From assembly GCA_021397845.1 (NCBI GenBank), contig CM038046.1, positions 68,404,021-68,468,020 of the forward strand: a stretch of DNA of 64,000 nucleotides, written 5' to 3'. Numbering within the stretch: the first letter of the stretch is position 1; every line of letters begins with the position of its first letter. Both the position numbers and the translations under genes were made by a program. Shown piece after piece: positions 1 to 10,816 of the stretch. The notes under the pieces are model-generated. The model did no database searches. It was not told the DNA's origin and worked only from the letters and a program-made list of their open reading frames with translations. Source of the stretch: Areca catechu. Taxonomy: Eukaryota; Streptophyta; Magnoliopsida; Arecales; Arecaceae.

Positions 1-1000
1 TCTTCTTGCTAGGTGCCAAGGTGGATCATCTGATGGACTCCAAACTCGAAGATGGAGGGTGGCTTGCACGGAAGAGAAGGTAACTTGAGGCCTCACACCT
101 TTCGATGCCCGAAGGCAAAGGCGCTCCCTCACGGAGATCGACGTTCTTAAAGAACGAAGGCAACAACTAGAAGAGTAGCACTCAAAATCTTTTGTTTCAT
201 TCATCAAAACTAGCCATATAAATGAGGGGTAAGGTCCTTTATATTGGCACCTTAGGACCCTTTTTCAAATTCAAAAGAAAAATACATGTCTTCTCTTGAA
301 AAAAAATGCCAAAATTCTGCACTTCCTTCTTCTTGGCCGACCAAGGCTTCGCATGAGATTAGGTGTGGCTTGATTTTGGGCTTGGAGGAAGGATCTTGGC
401 ACCCTTGGAGTTGGAAAGCTGATCACTCATTTTGGGAAGAAGGCATGATGCAAGGCTTGTGTCTTCCTTCTTTCCTTGGTCACCCACCCATCTTTAGAGA
501 GAAACATGATATGGGGCTTGGGGCAAGGCCTATGTCTTCAACCTTTCCTTGGTCGCCCATGACTCCTTTAGCAAGTAACTTGATAGGGGGAGGAAAGAGA
601 GGAAAAGATCAAGTGATGTTGTCTCCTTTGGTGCCCAAGAAATCAAACTTGTGCCGCCCACTTGGCAAGGTGAGGTGGCGCAACATGAGATGGTGAAGTG
701 GTGCCCTAGGGTTGAAAATGTCATCCTTCAAAGCTTGGCCCAATAGTAGTTGAGCTAGACTCAAAGGCCACTTCGACTTGGGCCTAGACTCGGACTAGAA
801 TCAATACAGGACTCATAGACACAACTTGACCAAATTGGTCAATGTACAAGACTTAAACAAATGCAATTGAGACTAAATTCATAACTAAAAAATATAATGT
901 TTAGGCTTGAAGCCTTATTATAGAACCCAAAATGATGAAACCCTAATCCAAGATCCTCAGAGGGTTGAGGAGTCTCTGTAAGATCATGGTGCCCACACCA
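1..1000 (-). mobile_element. Gypsy-type LTR fragment, cut by window edge
   Basis: This is LTR sequence of the kind flanking element E and also found at 12642-14020. Shared landmarks are the block around 60-170 (ending in ACGAAGGCAAC), the phrase GAGGTTGAGGAG-like near 960, and the end GGTGCCCACACCA at 988-1000. Coding sequence of a copia pol starts immediately at 1001, so this LTR sits inside copia A. Orientation is minus by comparison with E. The 5' flank and any TSD lie outside the window. Short open frames here (for example 286-696) show no family features and are not called genes. Confidence 0.75.
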
Positions 1001-2637
1001 CTTTATCATTAGAAATGATAATGAAGCCAGCATCATTAAAGATGATGATCCTTTGATCTATACGGAAGCTATCAAGAGTAAAGACTTTGACAAATGGATT
1101 GATGCCATGAAATCTAAAATGGACTCAATGAATACCAACCAGGTTTGGACTTTGGTTGATCCACTTAAGGGAATAAATCCAATGGGGTACAAATGGGTCT
1201 TTAAAAGGAAGGTTAGAGTAGATGGCCAAGCAGAAACCTACATGACTAGGCTAGTGCCAAAATGTTTCAAATAAAGACATGGAATTGACTATGATAAAAT
1301 GTTTTCACCAATAGCGATGCTCAAGTCCATTAGAATTTTGCTTGGTACAGCTATATACTATGATTATAAAATATGAAAAATGGATGTAAAGACTCCTTCC
1401 TCAATGGGTATCTTGAGGAAGAAGTCTATATGTCACAGCCAGGAGCATTTGTCTCAAGTAAGAGACAAAACCAAGTATGCAAATTTAAGAAATCTATTTA
1501 TGGATTAAAGTAATCATCGAGGAATAGGAACATCTGATTTGATGAAATAATCAAAGAATTTGGTTTCATCAAAAATGTGGATAAACTATTTGTGTATAAG
1601 AAGACAAATGGAAGAGCCATTATCTTCTTAATATTGTATGTTGATGACATACTTATCATTGAGAATGATATTTCAATGTTGCAATTGGTCAAAGCTTGGC
1701 TATCTAAATAGTTCTCCACGAAGGATTTGAGAGAAGCATCATATATGTTAGGTATGAAGATATGTAGAGATAGATCTAAGAGGATGCTTGGCTTATCTCA
1801 ATCCAGGTACATTGACTTAGTATTAAAAAGATTTAATATAGAGGGAAGTAAAAGGGGTTACTAGCCCATGAGTCAAGGAATACATCTTTCTAAGAAGATG
1901 TCTCCTGAGATACCTAAAGAGAAACAAAGAATGAGTAAGATTCCTTATGCTTTAGCTATAGGATCGATCATGTATGCCATGTTATGTACCAGGCTTGATG
2001 TTGCTTATGACTTAGGCATAACAAGCAGATTCCAGGCTGATCCAAGGGAGGATCAATGAAAAGCTATGAAAAATATTCTTAAGTACTTTAGAATGACTAA
2101 AAATATTTTTCTAATATATGGATGATTAGATTTAAAACTAGAAGGCTATACTGACTCTAGTTTTCAATCAAATCCAGATGATAGTAAATCCATATCAGGA
2201 TATGTCTTTACTTTATATGGAGGTGTAGTGAGTTAGAAAAGTATCAAGCAGCAAACTGTGGCTGACATAGTTACTAAGGCAGAATACATAGCTACTTGTG
2301 AAGCTGCTAAGGGAGCTATCTAAATGAAAAAGTTTATCTTGGAGTTTGGTGTTGTTCCTGCGATACAACAATCAGTGCTACTTTATTATGATAACACTGG
2401 AGCTGTTGCTCAAGCTAAGGAACCAAAGTCTCATAAAAAATCTAAGAACATCCTAAGATGCTTCCATCTCATTCATGAAATTATTGAAAGACAAGATGTG
2501 ATTTTAGAATAAGTAGATACAAATAATAACATAGCAGACCCATTCACTAAGGCCCTTCCTCAATAACAATTTGATCACCATTTAGATTATATAGGAATTA
2601 AATACAAGGACGATTGACTTTGGTGCAAGTGAAAGAT
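1001..2637 (+). pseudogene. Copia A: decayed RT-RNase H end of pol
   Basis: Three-frame reading gives the C-terminal half of a Ty1/copia polyprotein: the RT start (YTEAIKSKDFDKW at about 1059), NQVWTLVDP, a YVDD-type box near 1638 (reads YVDDILII-like), the SQSRYIDLVLKRF region near 1800, RNase H (ADIVTKAEYIATCEAAK near 2260) and the C-terminal NIADPFTKALPQ motif near 2530. Many in-frame stops and small indels break it, so it cannot encode a working enzyme. The 5' part (gag, protease, integrase) is absent: pol begins abruptly where the gypsy LTR ends at 1000. Closest relatives in the window are copia B and C, with the same motif order. Confidence 0.85.
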
Positions 2638-3300
2638 TGAAATAATAGTGCCTTAAAAGCCAATCATATTTGTTATAAAATAGGGGCTTATCTATAAAAT
2701 TCTACCAACTCATGTATGATAATAAAAGGTTTTTTGTTTCATCATTTGTTGTGTCTCATACTTTGTTGTTTTAAGATTGTGACAAACACTGTAAATTAGG
2801 ACAATGATTTTAGGGTTATGATGGAGTTCATAACAATGAGACCTAAGATCTTATAAATCTTAATCTAAAATATTTCTAGTCATATGATCATTGAGTCTGG
2901 GATCGATGTTTCTAGAAAGACTAGCACATCCTATGTATGCTCAATCAAGAGAGTGGTTGGCCTCATGACCACTTATATAGGGACACTAATACAAGGATGT
3001 GGATGCTTATCAGGATATGAGTTTACTAAATTGATCCATCATAAGAATATCTTATGGAAGTCTTACCTACTTATCAAAAGATAATTCTCTTACTGGAAGT
3101 TATATAATTGATCCTTAAACCTAAGATCACCATGGTATCTTGTACACTTGAATCCATGTTTTGGCTTATACTCATTGATGACTTAGTTATGTATGGGATA
3201 TTCATGGATATGGTAAATTATTTATGAAGTTTATGAGTAGGTCAACAAGGAATCGATCACTCCTAGAAAGAAAAGTATTTATCTTATATAATCTCATTAA
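2638..3300 (+). mobile_element. Copia A 3' LTR, 5' part only
   Basis: A polypurine-like tract (GTGCAAGTGAAAGAT, ending at 2637) is followed by TGAAAT at 2638, matching the PPT/LTR junctions of copia B and C (GTGCAAGTGGGAGAT then TGAAAG in element direction). The following 650 bp resemble, in reverse complement, the LTR at about 9900-10801, including the ATAAGATCT...GAGACCTA region. Homology stops near 3300, where SIRE-like LTR sequence begins, so the LTR is truncated. Confidence 0.7.
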
Positions 3301-3307
3301 ATGATGA

Positions 3308-3475
3308 CTCAAGAACCTAATTGGTTTTCAAAGGCTAACCAATAACCTCCCTTGGTTTTCCGGGCTAATCTAGAACCTAAGTGGTTTTGCGGGCTAACTA
3401 CCAACCTAATTGGTTTTAAAAGGTCACCAATAACCTCCCTTGATTTTACAATAGGCTAACCAAGAACCCTTACAA
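3308..3475. repeat. Degenerate tandem repeat (AACCTaaTTGGTTTT unit)
   Basis: About four imperfect copies of a 35-45 bp unit containing AACC(T)nnnTGGTTTTnnnnGGCTAACCA. This kind of repeat sits near the 3' end of SIRE-type LTRs and supports the minus orientation assigned to the surrounding LTR. Confidence 0.6.
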
Positions 3476-3887
3476 CAAATAAAGATTTGAAGTAAAGAAA
3501 CAAAGTAAGCTTTCTAAACAAAAGCGGGTATCTCTTTGAAGCTCGATGTAGAGATGCTTTAAACTTGTTGAAGCCTCTTGAATGCTCAAGAATGGATGAT
3601 CTTCAAAGCTCTTGAAGGCTCTTGAATACAAGGAGGCTTGCTTGTGCTTGAGAGTGGTTGAATCTTCAATGAATAGGAGTTAAAGCTCTCACTTAAATGC
3701 TCTTTTCTTATTCTCGTCAATAATATTCAATCCTTCTTCATTTGATTTGATTTGGAGCATATAAATACTTCTCCAAGGCCTCAAATCTTATTTCTAGCCA
3801 TTAGACTTGAAAAACTAGCCGTTGGAGGGCAAAATGTGCGAGTTCTGTATCCGAAAAACTAGCCATTACTGTTCTTAGAACTTCATG

Positions 3888-4262
3888 TGTCGACACTTCA
3901 GGCTGTGAGTCGATACATAAGGTCGACACTTGATCTTCTTTAGTCGACACCCAATTCAAATATCTCCAATATGGTTCTCTGGAAATCTCAGATGTGTCGA
4001 CACTTACTTAATTGAGTCGACACCTTGCTTCCATGTGTCGAAACTTCAGCAGTTCCTCAATTTCAGCAAGTTTTATAGCTTGAAAATCTCAGGTGATGTG
4101 TTGATCCATGTGTCAACACTTTGAATCAATACTTCAAGTTCATGTGTTGACACTTCAACCATGCCAATTGAAACATTCTTGCGTACCGGCCTAAGTCGAC
4201 ACTTCACTTCCATGTGTCGACACTTGGTGTCATTTATCGACACTTTGGGTCGACACTTCACT
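3888..4262. repeat. Cluster of TGTCGACAC palindromes
   Basis: At least ten copies or near copies of the 10-bp palindrome GTGTCGACAC, or its halves (AGTCGACAC, TGTCGACACTT), occur at irregular 20-60 bp spacing, separated by CTTCA/AACTTC-like words. The motif reappears between pol and the env-like gene (7305-7372), tying the two SIRE-like segments together. Confidence 0.75.
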
Positions 4263-4510
4263 GAATTCTTCATTGAAAAGTCTGAACTTGAGCTGAAACA
4301 AATTTCTACTTAACTCATTTATCCAATCAAGCAATTATTGTGTTTCCAAGTCCTCTTTGAGTAATCCTTTTCATCCAAACTTGGTTTCTTCAAACAAACA
4401 AGCTCCTTCAAAATTATGAGCACCTTTTTCAAAAAAAATACACTTCAAAAAAATCATTAGTACTCAACTTTTACTTAACTATTTTATTTATCATCAAAAT
4501 CAATAATGGA

Positions 4511-7190
4511 GTCAACAGCATAGAAGACTAGGTCATACTGGTATGTATTTACTTTCAAAACTTTGTAAAAAGAATTTAGTAAGAGATTTACCAGAACTTA
4601 GTTTTTAAAAAGATAGAGTTTGTCAAGCATGTCAATTTGGAAAACATGTTAAAACTTCTTTCAAACCTAAAGGTTTTGTTACTACTAGTAGGCCACTATA
4701 ACTACTTCATATGGATCACTTTGGACCAACTAGAACATCCAATCTATGAGGCAAGAGATATGGATTAGTTATAGTGGATGATTTTTCAAGATTTACTTGT
4801 GTTTTCTTTTTTGCACATAAAGATGAATCATTTTCTGCATTTGTAAAGTTTTACTGAAAAGTTTTAAATGAAAAAGGTGTTTCAATTATTTGCATATGTA
4901 GTGATCATGGTTCTAAATTTGAAAATCAGGATTTCAAAAGCTTTTGTAGTGGAAAAGGTATAGAACACAATTTTTCTGCATCTAGGACACCTCAGCAGAA
5001 TGGGGTAGTAGAAAGAAAAAATCATACTTTATAAGAAATGGCATACACTATGCTTTGTGAAAATGATTTACCAAGATATTTTTGGGCTAAAGCTATTAAT
5101 ATTGCTTGTTATATTTTGAATCGAGTTTTAATTCACCCTATTTTAAAGAAAACTCCTTATGAACTTTGGAATCAAAGAAAACCAACTTTAAAATATTTTC
5201 GAGTTTTTGGTTGTCAATGTTTTATCTTAAATAATGGCAAAGACAATCTTGAAAAATTTGATGCCAAGTCTGATGAAGGTATCTTTTTAGGATACTCTAC
5301 ATCAAGTAGGGAATATAGAGTTTTTAACAAAAGAACCCTAGTTGTAGAGAAAACTGTACATGTTATTTTTGAAGAGTCTGCTAACAAATCCTCCAGAAAA
5401 GAGGATACTTCTGATGCATGTGCAGGTGCGATAAGCTTCAAAAGTTGACATTAAATGATCAACCCTCTCAACCAAGTGAAGGAGATCAAGATAAAGATGA
5501 AAAAGGTGGAGATGCTCCAAAGCACCAAGATCTACCTAAGGAGTGGAGGTATGCTCATTGACATCCTAAGGAATTAATCCTATGTGATCCATCTAAAGGG
5601 GTAAGAACTCGAGCTTGGATTAGAAATGAATGTGATTATATAGATTTTGTTTCTCAAGTAGAGCGTAAATATTTTGAATATGCTGAAAAAGACCCTAACT
5701 GGATAAATGCTATGCAAGATGAATTAATTTAGTTTGATAGAAATAATGTCTGGATATTAATAGAAAGACCATCTAATGTTTCTATTATTGGCACTAAATG
5801 AATGTTTAGGAATAAGTTGATGAAAATAGAATTATTATTAGAAATAAAGCTAGGCTAGTTGCCAAAGGCTACAATCAGGAGGAAGGAATTGATTTTGGTG
5901 AAACTTTTGCTCCTATTGCTAGACTTGAGGCAATTAGACTACTATTAGCATTTACTTATTTTACGAATTTCAAACTCTTTCAAATGGATGTTAAAAGTAT
6001 TTTTCTAAATGTTTTCATAACAGAAGAAGTTTTTATTGAACAACTACCTAGATTTGAAAATCATACACATCTTGATTATGTTTTTAAATTGCACAAGGTA
6101 CTTTATGGTTTAAAGCAAGCACCCCAAGCATGGTATGAAAGACTCAGCAAATTTCTGATTGAAAATGAATTTTTTAAAGGCCATGTTGATAAAACTTTTT
6201 TTCTAAAGAAGGAAGATAATGATTTATTAGTAGTACAAATATATGTTGATGATATCATTTTTGATGCTATTAATGAAATTCTTTGTCAAGAGTTTGCTGA
6301 GCCAATGCAGGGTGAGTTAGAGATGAGCATGATGGGAGAACTCATTTTCTTTCTCGGACTCTAGATCAAGCAAACTAAAGATGGAATCTTAATCAACCAA
6401 GCTAAGTATACAAGATAAATTATAAAGAAGTTTGGGATGAAGACTACTAAGTCAATAGGTATGCCTATGAGACTCTCTTGTAAACTTGATAAAGATGAGC
6501 ATGGTAAATCTGTAGATCAAAAATTATATGGAGGTATGATTGGCTCTTTATTGTACTTAACTGCTAGTAGACTGGATATAATGTTCAGTGTATGCATGTG
6601 TACTAGATATCAGTATGAACCTAAGGAATCATACCTGTTGGCTGTTAAGTGCATTATTAGATATCTATCTGGTACAATTGATATTGGCTTACGGTATTCT
6701 AGAGATTCATCTGCTAAATTAATTGGATATTCTGATTTTGATTTTGCTGGATGTAAATTAGATAGAAAAAGTACTAATGGAACTTGCCAATTTCTTGGAG
6801 TTAACTTGATCTCCTGGTTTAGCAAGAAACAAACTTTAGTTACACTATCCACAACTAAATCTAAGTATATTGCAACAGGAAGTTGTTATGCTCAAATCTT
6901 GTGGATTAAGCAACAACTTGAAGATTTTGGAATCAAGTTAACTAGTACACCTGTAAAATGTGATAATACCAGTGCTATTTGCTTGACTAAAAATCCTGTT
7001 CAACATTCTAGAAGTAAACACATTAAAATTAGGCATCATTTTATTAGAGATCATGTTGAAAATAATGATGTTGTGCTTGAATTTATTTGTACTAAATTGT
7101 AATTAGCTGATATTTTAACTAAGCCTCTCCAAGAAGATCGATTCAGTATGATTAGAAGAGAACTCAGGATCATTAATCCTTTTGATTGAA
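4511..7190 (+). pseudogene. SIRE-like copia pol (integrase, RT, RNase H), broken
   Basis: In order: a GAG-pre-integrase block (HRRLGHTGMYLLSKLCKKN, about 4520), integrase core with VIVDDFSRFT, a CSDHGSKFEN box and NGVVERKNH (about 4760-5030), integrase C-terminus (GYSTSSREYRVFNKRT, 5038-5448), RT with MDVKSIFLN, LYGLKQAPQAWYERL and IYVDDIIF (5984-6364), then RNase H with GYSDFDFAGCKLDRKST and ILTKPL (6437-7150). This order is Ty1/copia. The motif style and the following third gene point to the SIRE/Maximus lineage. Frames are interrupted by stops (for example at 5034, 5446, 5731 and 6362) and frameshifts. Gag and protease are missing: sequence jumps from the inverted LTR straight into the pre-integrase block. 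Confidence 0.85.
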
Positions 7191-7621
7191 AATCTTCCAA
7201 TCTTTGACTCAAAATAGATCAAATTTGACATTAATCTTATTAAATTTCATTGTATTTTTCTTGATTTTGATATGCGCTTCATTCTCTTGATTTTCGGTTT
7301 TAAGTCGATGTGTCGATACATGCATGTGTCAACACCTGAATGTGTCGACACATTTGTGAGTCGACACATGAACGGCTGTAGACCAAGGTTAAGGGTGAAC
7401 CAAAGTGTTTTTCTTCCATTTCTCCTCCCCACTCGAGCCGACACATGTCCTAACTCTTTCCAAACTGTTCCTTCCCTCCAATCTTTGCTCAAACCTCCTC
7501 GATTCTTCATTTTGAACCATTTTTGGTCTGGATTGAGCGACACTCCCTCTCCCATTTCCATTTTGAACCCTAGAAACCCTAGGATTCTTCTCCATTCTTG
7601 TTTAAATCCCTATTATGAGGA
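7191..7621. other. SIRE pol-env spacer with TGTCGACA motifs
   Basis: Non-coding spacer between the end of RNase H and the env-like gene. It holds several TGTCGACAC/AGTCGACACATG motifs (7305-7372) like those of the LTR at 3888-4262. No other feature is visible; the open frames here are accidental. Confidence 0.5.
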
Positions 7622-8837
7622 ATGGGACCCCAAAAACAGGTTGTCCGTCACCCTCGGCCATCCAATCAGGAAGTAGAATGAAGAACCAAAGCCATACATG
7701 AAGCTAGAGCTCCAAATCCACCTGTTCAACCACTATTCACTACTTCTAGTCGGATGAGCTCGAAGATGGTTGTCAGAGGATGCCATGTGGATTTCAGTTT
7801 TGTCGACCAGCAGCACTTCAGGATAGATCAGTGGATTAGAGATGCTGGTCTGACACATTCTGTTCTTTGAGTAAGAAATACCACCCAGGGCTCATACTAG
7901 AGTTCTACGGATCTTTAGCCCAAGGGAGTGATGGCTGGATAGCTCAGATCAGAGGCAAGGATATCCCTATGACTTCAGAGATATTGAGCAGTGTATGGAA
8001 TATACCTATGACTGGTTCAATAGTTGATAGTTTGATTGACAGAGTGAGTGGACTCCAGTGTATCTTTGAGTCAGATATTATGCCTGCATCCTTTTTGTCT
8101 ACCGAGATGAGACTTCTTCATTATATTGTCGCCCGGATTCTTCTATCGAAGACCGGCCATTTTGATTACATCATTGAGAGAGAGCTGCTCGTGATGGTCT
8201 CATTGGTTCAGCACACACCCATCTGCCTTTCGGTACTCATGATACATCAAATGATGGAGGCTTCGATGAGTCTAAGACTCTACTTACCCTATGGGTTGGG
8301 GTTGACTCTACTTTTCAGAGAGTATGGTGTGAGTTTTAAGGATGAGCCCTTTTGGATGCTCCTACATACTGATGTCTATGATATCAGGTCTCTACACCGG
8401 ATGGGATATCAGCTATTCAGAGGCCAGTGGACATGCAGAGTATCTCGTCAGGCTGATGACAGAGATGATGACACTGTTGAGGAGGAGCGAATATTCTCTG
8501 GCGAGGCAGGACACTCAGAGTCACCTCTTCCAGAGATTTAGCCTGAGCTAGCACGTAGCCAAAGTCTGCTTCTCAGTCTGAGCCTACATCTCAGCCTCAG
8601 CTAGTTCAGCCGGATGCTCCAAGAGTTTCAGAGAGTTTGATGGATAGAGTCAGTTGCATAGAGACTGATATCTTGATTATTAGACAGCGACTTGATAGCT
8701 TTATTAAGGAGACAAGAGACAGCCACAGAGGATTGAGTGATGGCATCTCCGCTATCTTATCTGCAATGTTTAGATCCTCTTCTCGGAATGTTCCAGATCT
8801 AGCTCCACCTACCCCAGCACCAGTTATGGATGATTGA
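7622..8837 (+). pseudogene. SIRE env-like third gene, decayed
   Basis: Downstream of pol in the same orientation. The first part (7622-7870) is interrupted by stops (for example TGA near 7679). The main block, 7867-8541, reads YHPGLILEFYGSL, WIAQIRGKDIPMT and DVYDIRSLHRMGYQLFRG, the style of the conserved plant-transposon domain in the env-like ORF of SIRE-type elements. A short segment at 8637-8837 has heptad-like spacing (MMDRVSCIETDILIIRQRL), a plausible coiled coil. No clear signal peptide or transmembrane helix remains. The frame ends exactly where a TGATGC LTR begins (8835), so the C-terminus is probably lost. The function of these env-like proteins is not established. Confidence 0.65.
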
Positions 8838-9055
8838 TGCGGGATGAAAAATCGATGTAACCTGGTTATTTGGAAAACAGAAAAACAACTAAACAAACTA
8901 GGATCATGGGAGGGCTAAGAAGCCTCCCGGGACTAGGGCATACTGACTCTAAAATTTTAAGATAGCTGATCTCTTTTGTTTTCAATTTTCTGAGTGGATG
9001 TGGCGAAGGAAGGTTGGAGATGGGGAACCGGGAACTGGAACTCATGGCGAAGGAA
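8835..9055 (-). mobile_element. Gypsy-type LTR scrap (TGATGC end)
   Basis: Starts TGATGCGGGATG right at the end of the env-like gene and contains a CCTCCCGGGACTAGG block resembling the start of the LTRs of E, G and the 12642 copy. About 220 bp later it gives way to copia B LTR sequence. Probably the terminal piece of a truncated E/G-type LTR; its right limit is approximate. Confidence 0.45.
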
Positions 9056-10801
9056 GGAAGGATTCAGGAGTCTTATCTGAGTTCTCTTGGTTTCCAGATG
9101 AACTCTCCTCATGCCACATGGCATGTACCAAACTCAAGGGAAGGAAAAGAAGCATCTTTTTAGATCTTAAAACCGTAGAAGAAGAATCCTAAGAGCAGAA
9201 GGACTGTGCCTCGAAACCGTAAACAGATGAAGAGACGCGACTCTTCAACTGCGCGTGTTAACTTCTTTCCCATTTCACACCATCCCTTTATCCCTCTTTG
9301 ACCAGTCATTCAAAAACCAAAAGGCATGGAGATAATCTAAAGAGGCATCCCAGATGAGAAACTCCCAGAGTTTCATCTATAGAAGGACTCTCAGTCCTGC
9401 GCGCGCTCTCTTCTCCCGCGTGAGCCAAGAGGCACCAAGAGTCCTGAGTGCCCAGGACTCTTCAATAAACTGGGTTTATTGTTCAAATAAAACTAGATAA
9501 AGTCTGGTTTAGGCTGCCCAACTTAGGACTCAACCTAATGTAGGTTTCCCTCAATAATGTTAGTCCAATTAACAAGCAACTAGACCCAAATCAATTGGGT
9601 TAGGAATTGGGTTAGCCTATGCTTGCTAATGTGTAATCTGGCTAACCAATTAGGATGACATGACCCTAATTAAATCATGTATGACTTCCTTGGCCAACTC
9701 TTTAATGTGTGTGACCCTTTGGGTTCCACATTTAGTCAGCAGTAGGTTTAGGTTTGAGCTGATTCGATCCAATCGAACTCGATTGACCTAATTAGGTCAA
9801 ATTGGCTCACCTAATTGTCCAATTCAAATCATCCATCGAATTGACTTATGAAACCAATCCAATTGGTTCATGAAAACCTACAAGACAAGATTGATATCTA
9901 GCAACATGTCATGCCAATCCAAAAAAAAAGAAATTTGGTGGAAAGTACCAAAATATACTTCAGTAGAAAGTTACCATGCAATTCAATCTTTCGATCTCCC
10001 ATTATCCTGATTAAGTGATAGGTATGGATATATGTCAAACCCTAATACTTAGTCATATTGAATCTCAGCTCAATCATGAGGACTCAACTGATAACTGATT
10101 AGAAACCACTTCTAATCTCATCCTGCTTTGATCAAAGGCTCTTTGAGTCACTCATCAAAAAGATTACATGGGATAACAATTCCTCTTACCAGGAATGATT
10201 GATTCCTTATTGGTCCACTCACATCCTTCGTACACCTTCCACCATACCTAGAACACCCCGTACATGTCTCAATGTCATGAATGTGTATAAACCAAAACAT
10301 GGCTTAATCTGCACAAGGAACCATGGTGACCTTAGATCTAAAGATCACATGCACAACTCCTATTCTAGGACCTATCTTTTGCCAGGCAGTAAGACTTCCA
10401 TAAGATGGTCCAGTATGGATCAGTTCAGTGTACTTATACCATGATGAGTACCTTTATCCTTGTATTAGTGTCTCTATACAAATAGTTGTGAGACCAACCA
10501 TCCTCATTAACTGAGCATACATAAGATAAGTTAGTCTTACCGGATTTATCGATCCCCGAATCGATGGTCCATTGACTAGGAACATTTTGTATAGGGTTTA
10601 TAGGAACTTAGGTCTCACTATTATGATCTTTATCATAACCTAATTCCATTGCCCTAATCTATGGGATTCATCATAACCTATAAATAAGACACAGTAGTAT
10701 ATGATGAAAATAAATGCCTTTATTAATATAGTGTCATACAAGAGTTGGAAGATTACAAAAATGCCCTTATAAAAATTGGCTTTCAAGGCACTTTTCTTTC
10801 A
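9056..10801 (-). mobile_element. Copia B 3' LTR (truncated)
   Basis: Aligns by eye with 17160-18430 (for example GGATTCAGGAGTCTTATCTG at both places, and the 10021/18110 regions). The LTR start in element direction is TGAAAG, the complement of CTTTCA ending at 10801, directly followed by the PPT of copia B. Compared with the 5' LTR of B (from 16492), about 570-670 bp of the element-direction 3' end are missing where the 8835 LTR scrap abuts. Open frames inside are not conserved and are ignored. Confidence 0.75.
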
Positions 10802-10816
10802 ATCTCCCACTTGCAC
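10802..10816 (-). other. Copia B polypurine tract
   Basis: In element direction TGCAAGTGGGAGAT precedes the LTR TGAAAG. The same sequence precedes the LTR of copia C at 22131-22143, so it is the likely plus-strand primer site for reverse transcription. Confidence 0.7.

Larger units (their letters stand above)
3300..4510 (-). mobile_element. SIRE-like copia LTR, minus orientation
   Basis: Read on the minus strand this has the usual layout of a plant SIRE/Maximus LTR: a start rich in TTGATTTTGATGAT (plus 4490-4508), a block of TGTGTCGACAC motifs, CTAGCCGTT-like sequence, a TATA-like TATTTATATG near 3757-3770, then GGTTAGCC...AACC repeats toward the 3' end. The neighbouring SIRE pol (from 4511) is on the plus strand, so LTR and coding region are in opposite orientation. 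Either an inversion or two different SIRE copies joined head to head would explain this. Exact termini are uncertain by tens of bases. Confidence 0.65.

Noticed and set aside
286..696. 136-codon frame near the window start
   Set aside because: Falls in LTR sequence with no recognisable motif; related LTR regions are not open.
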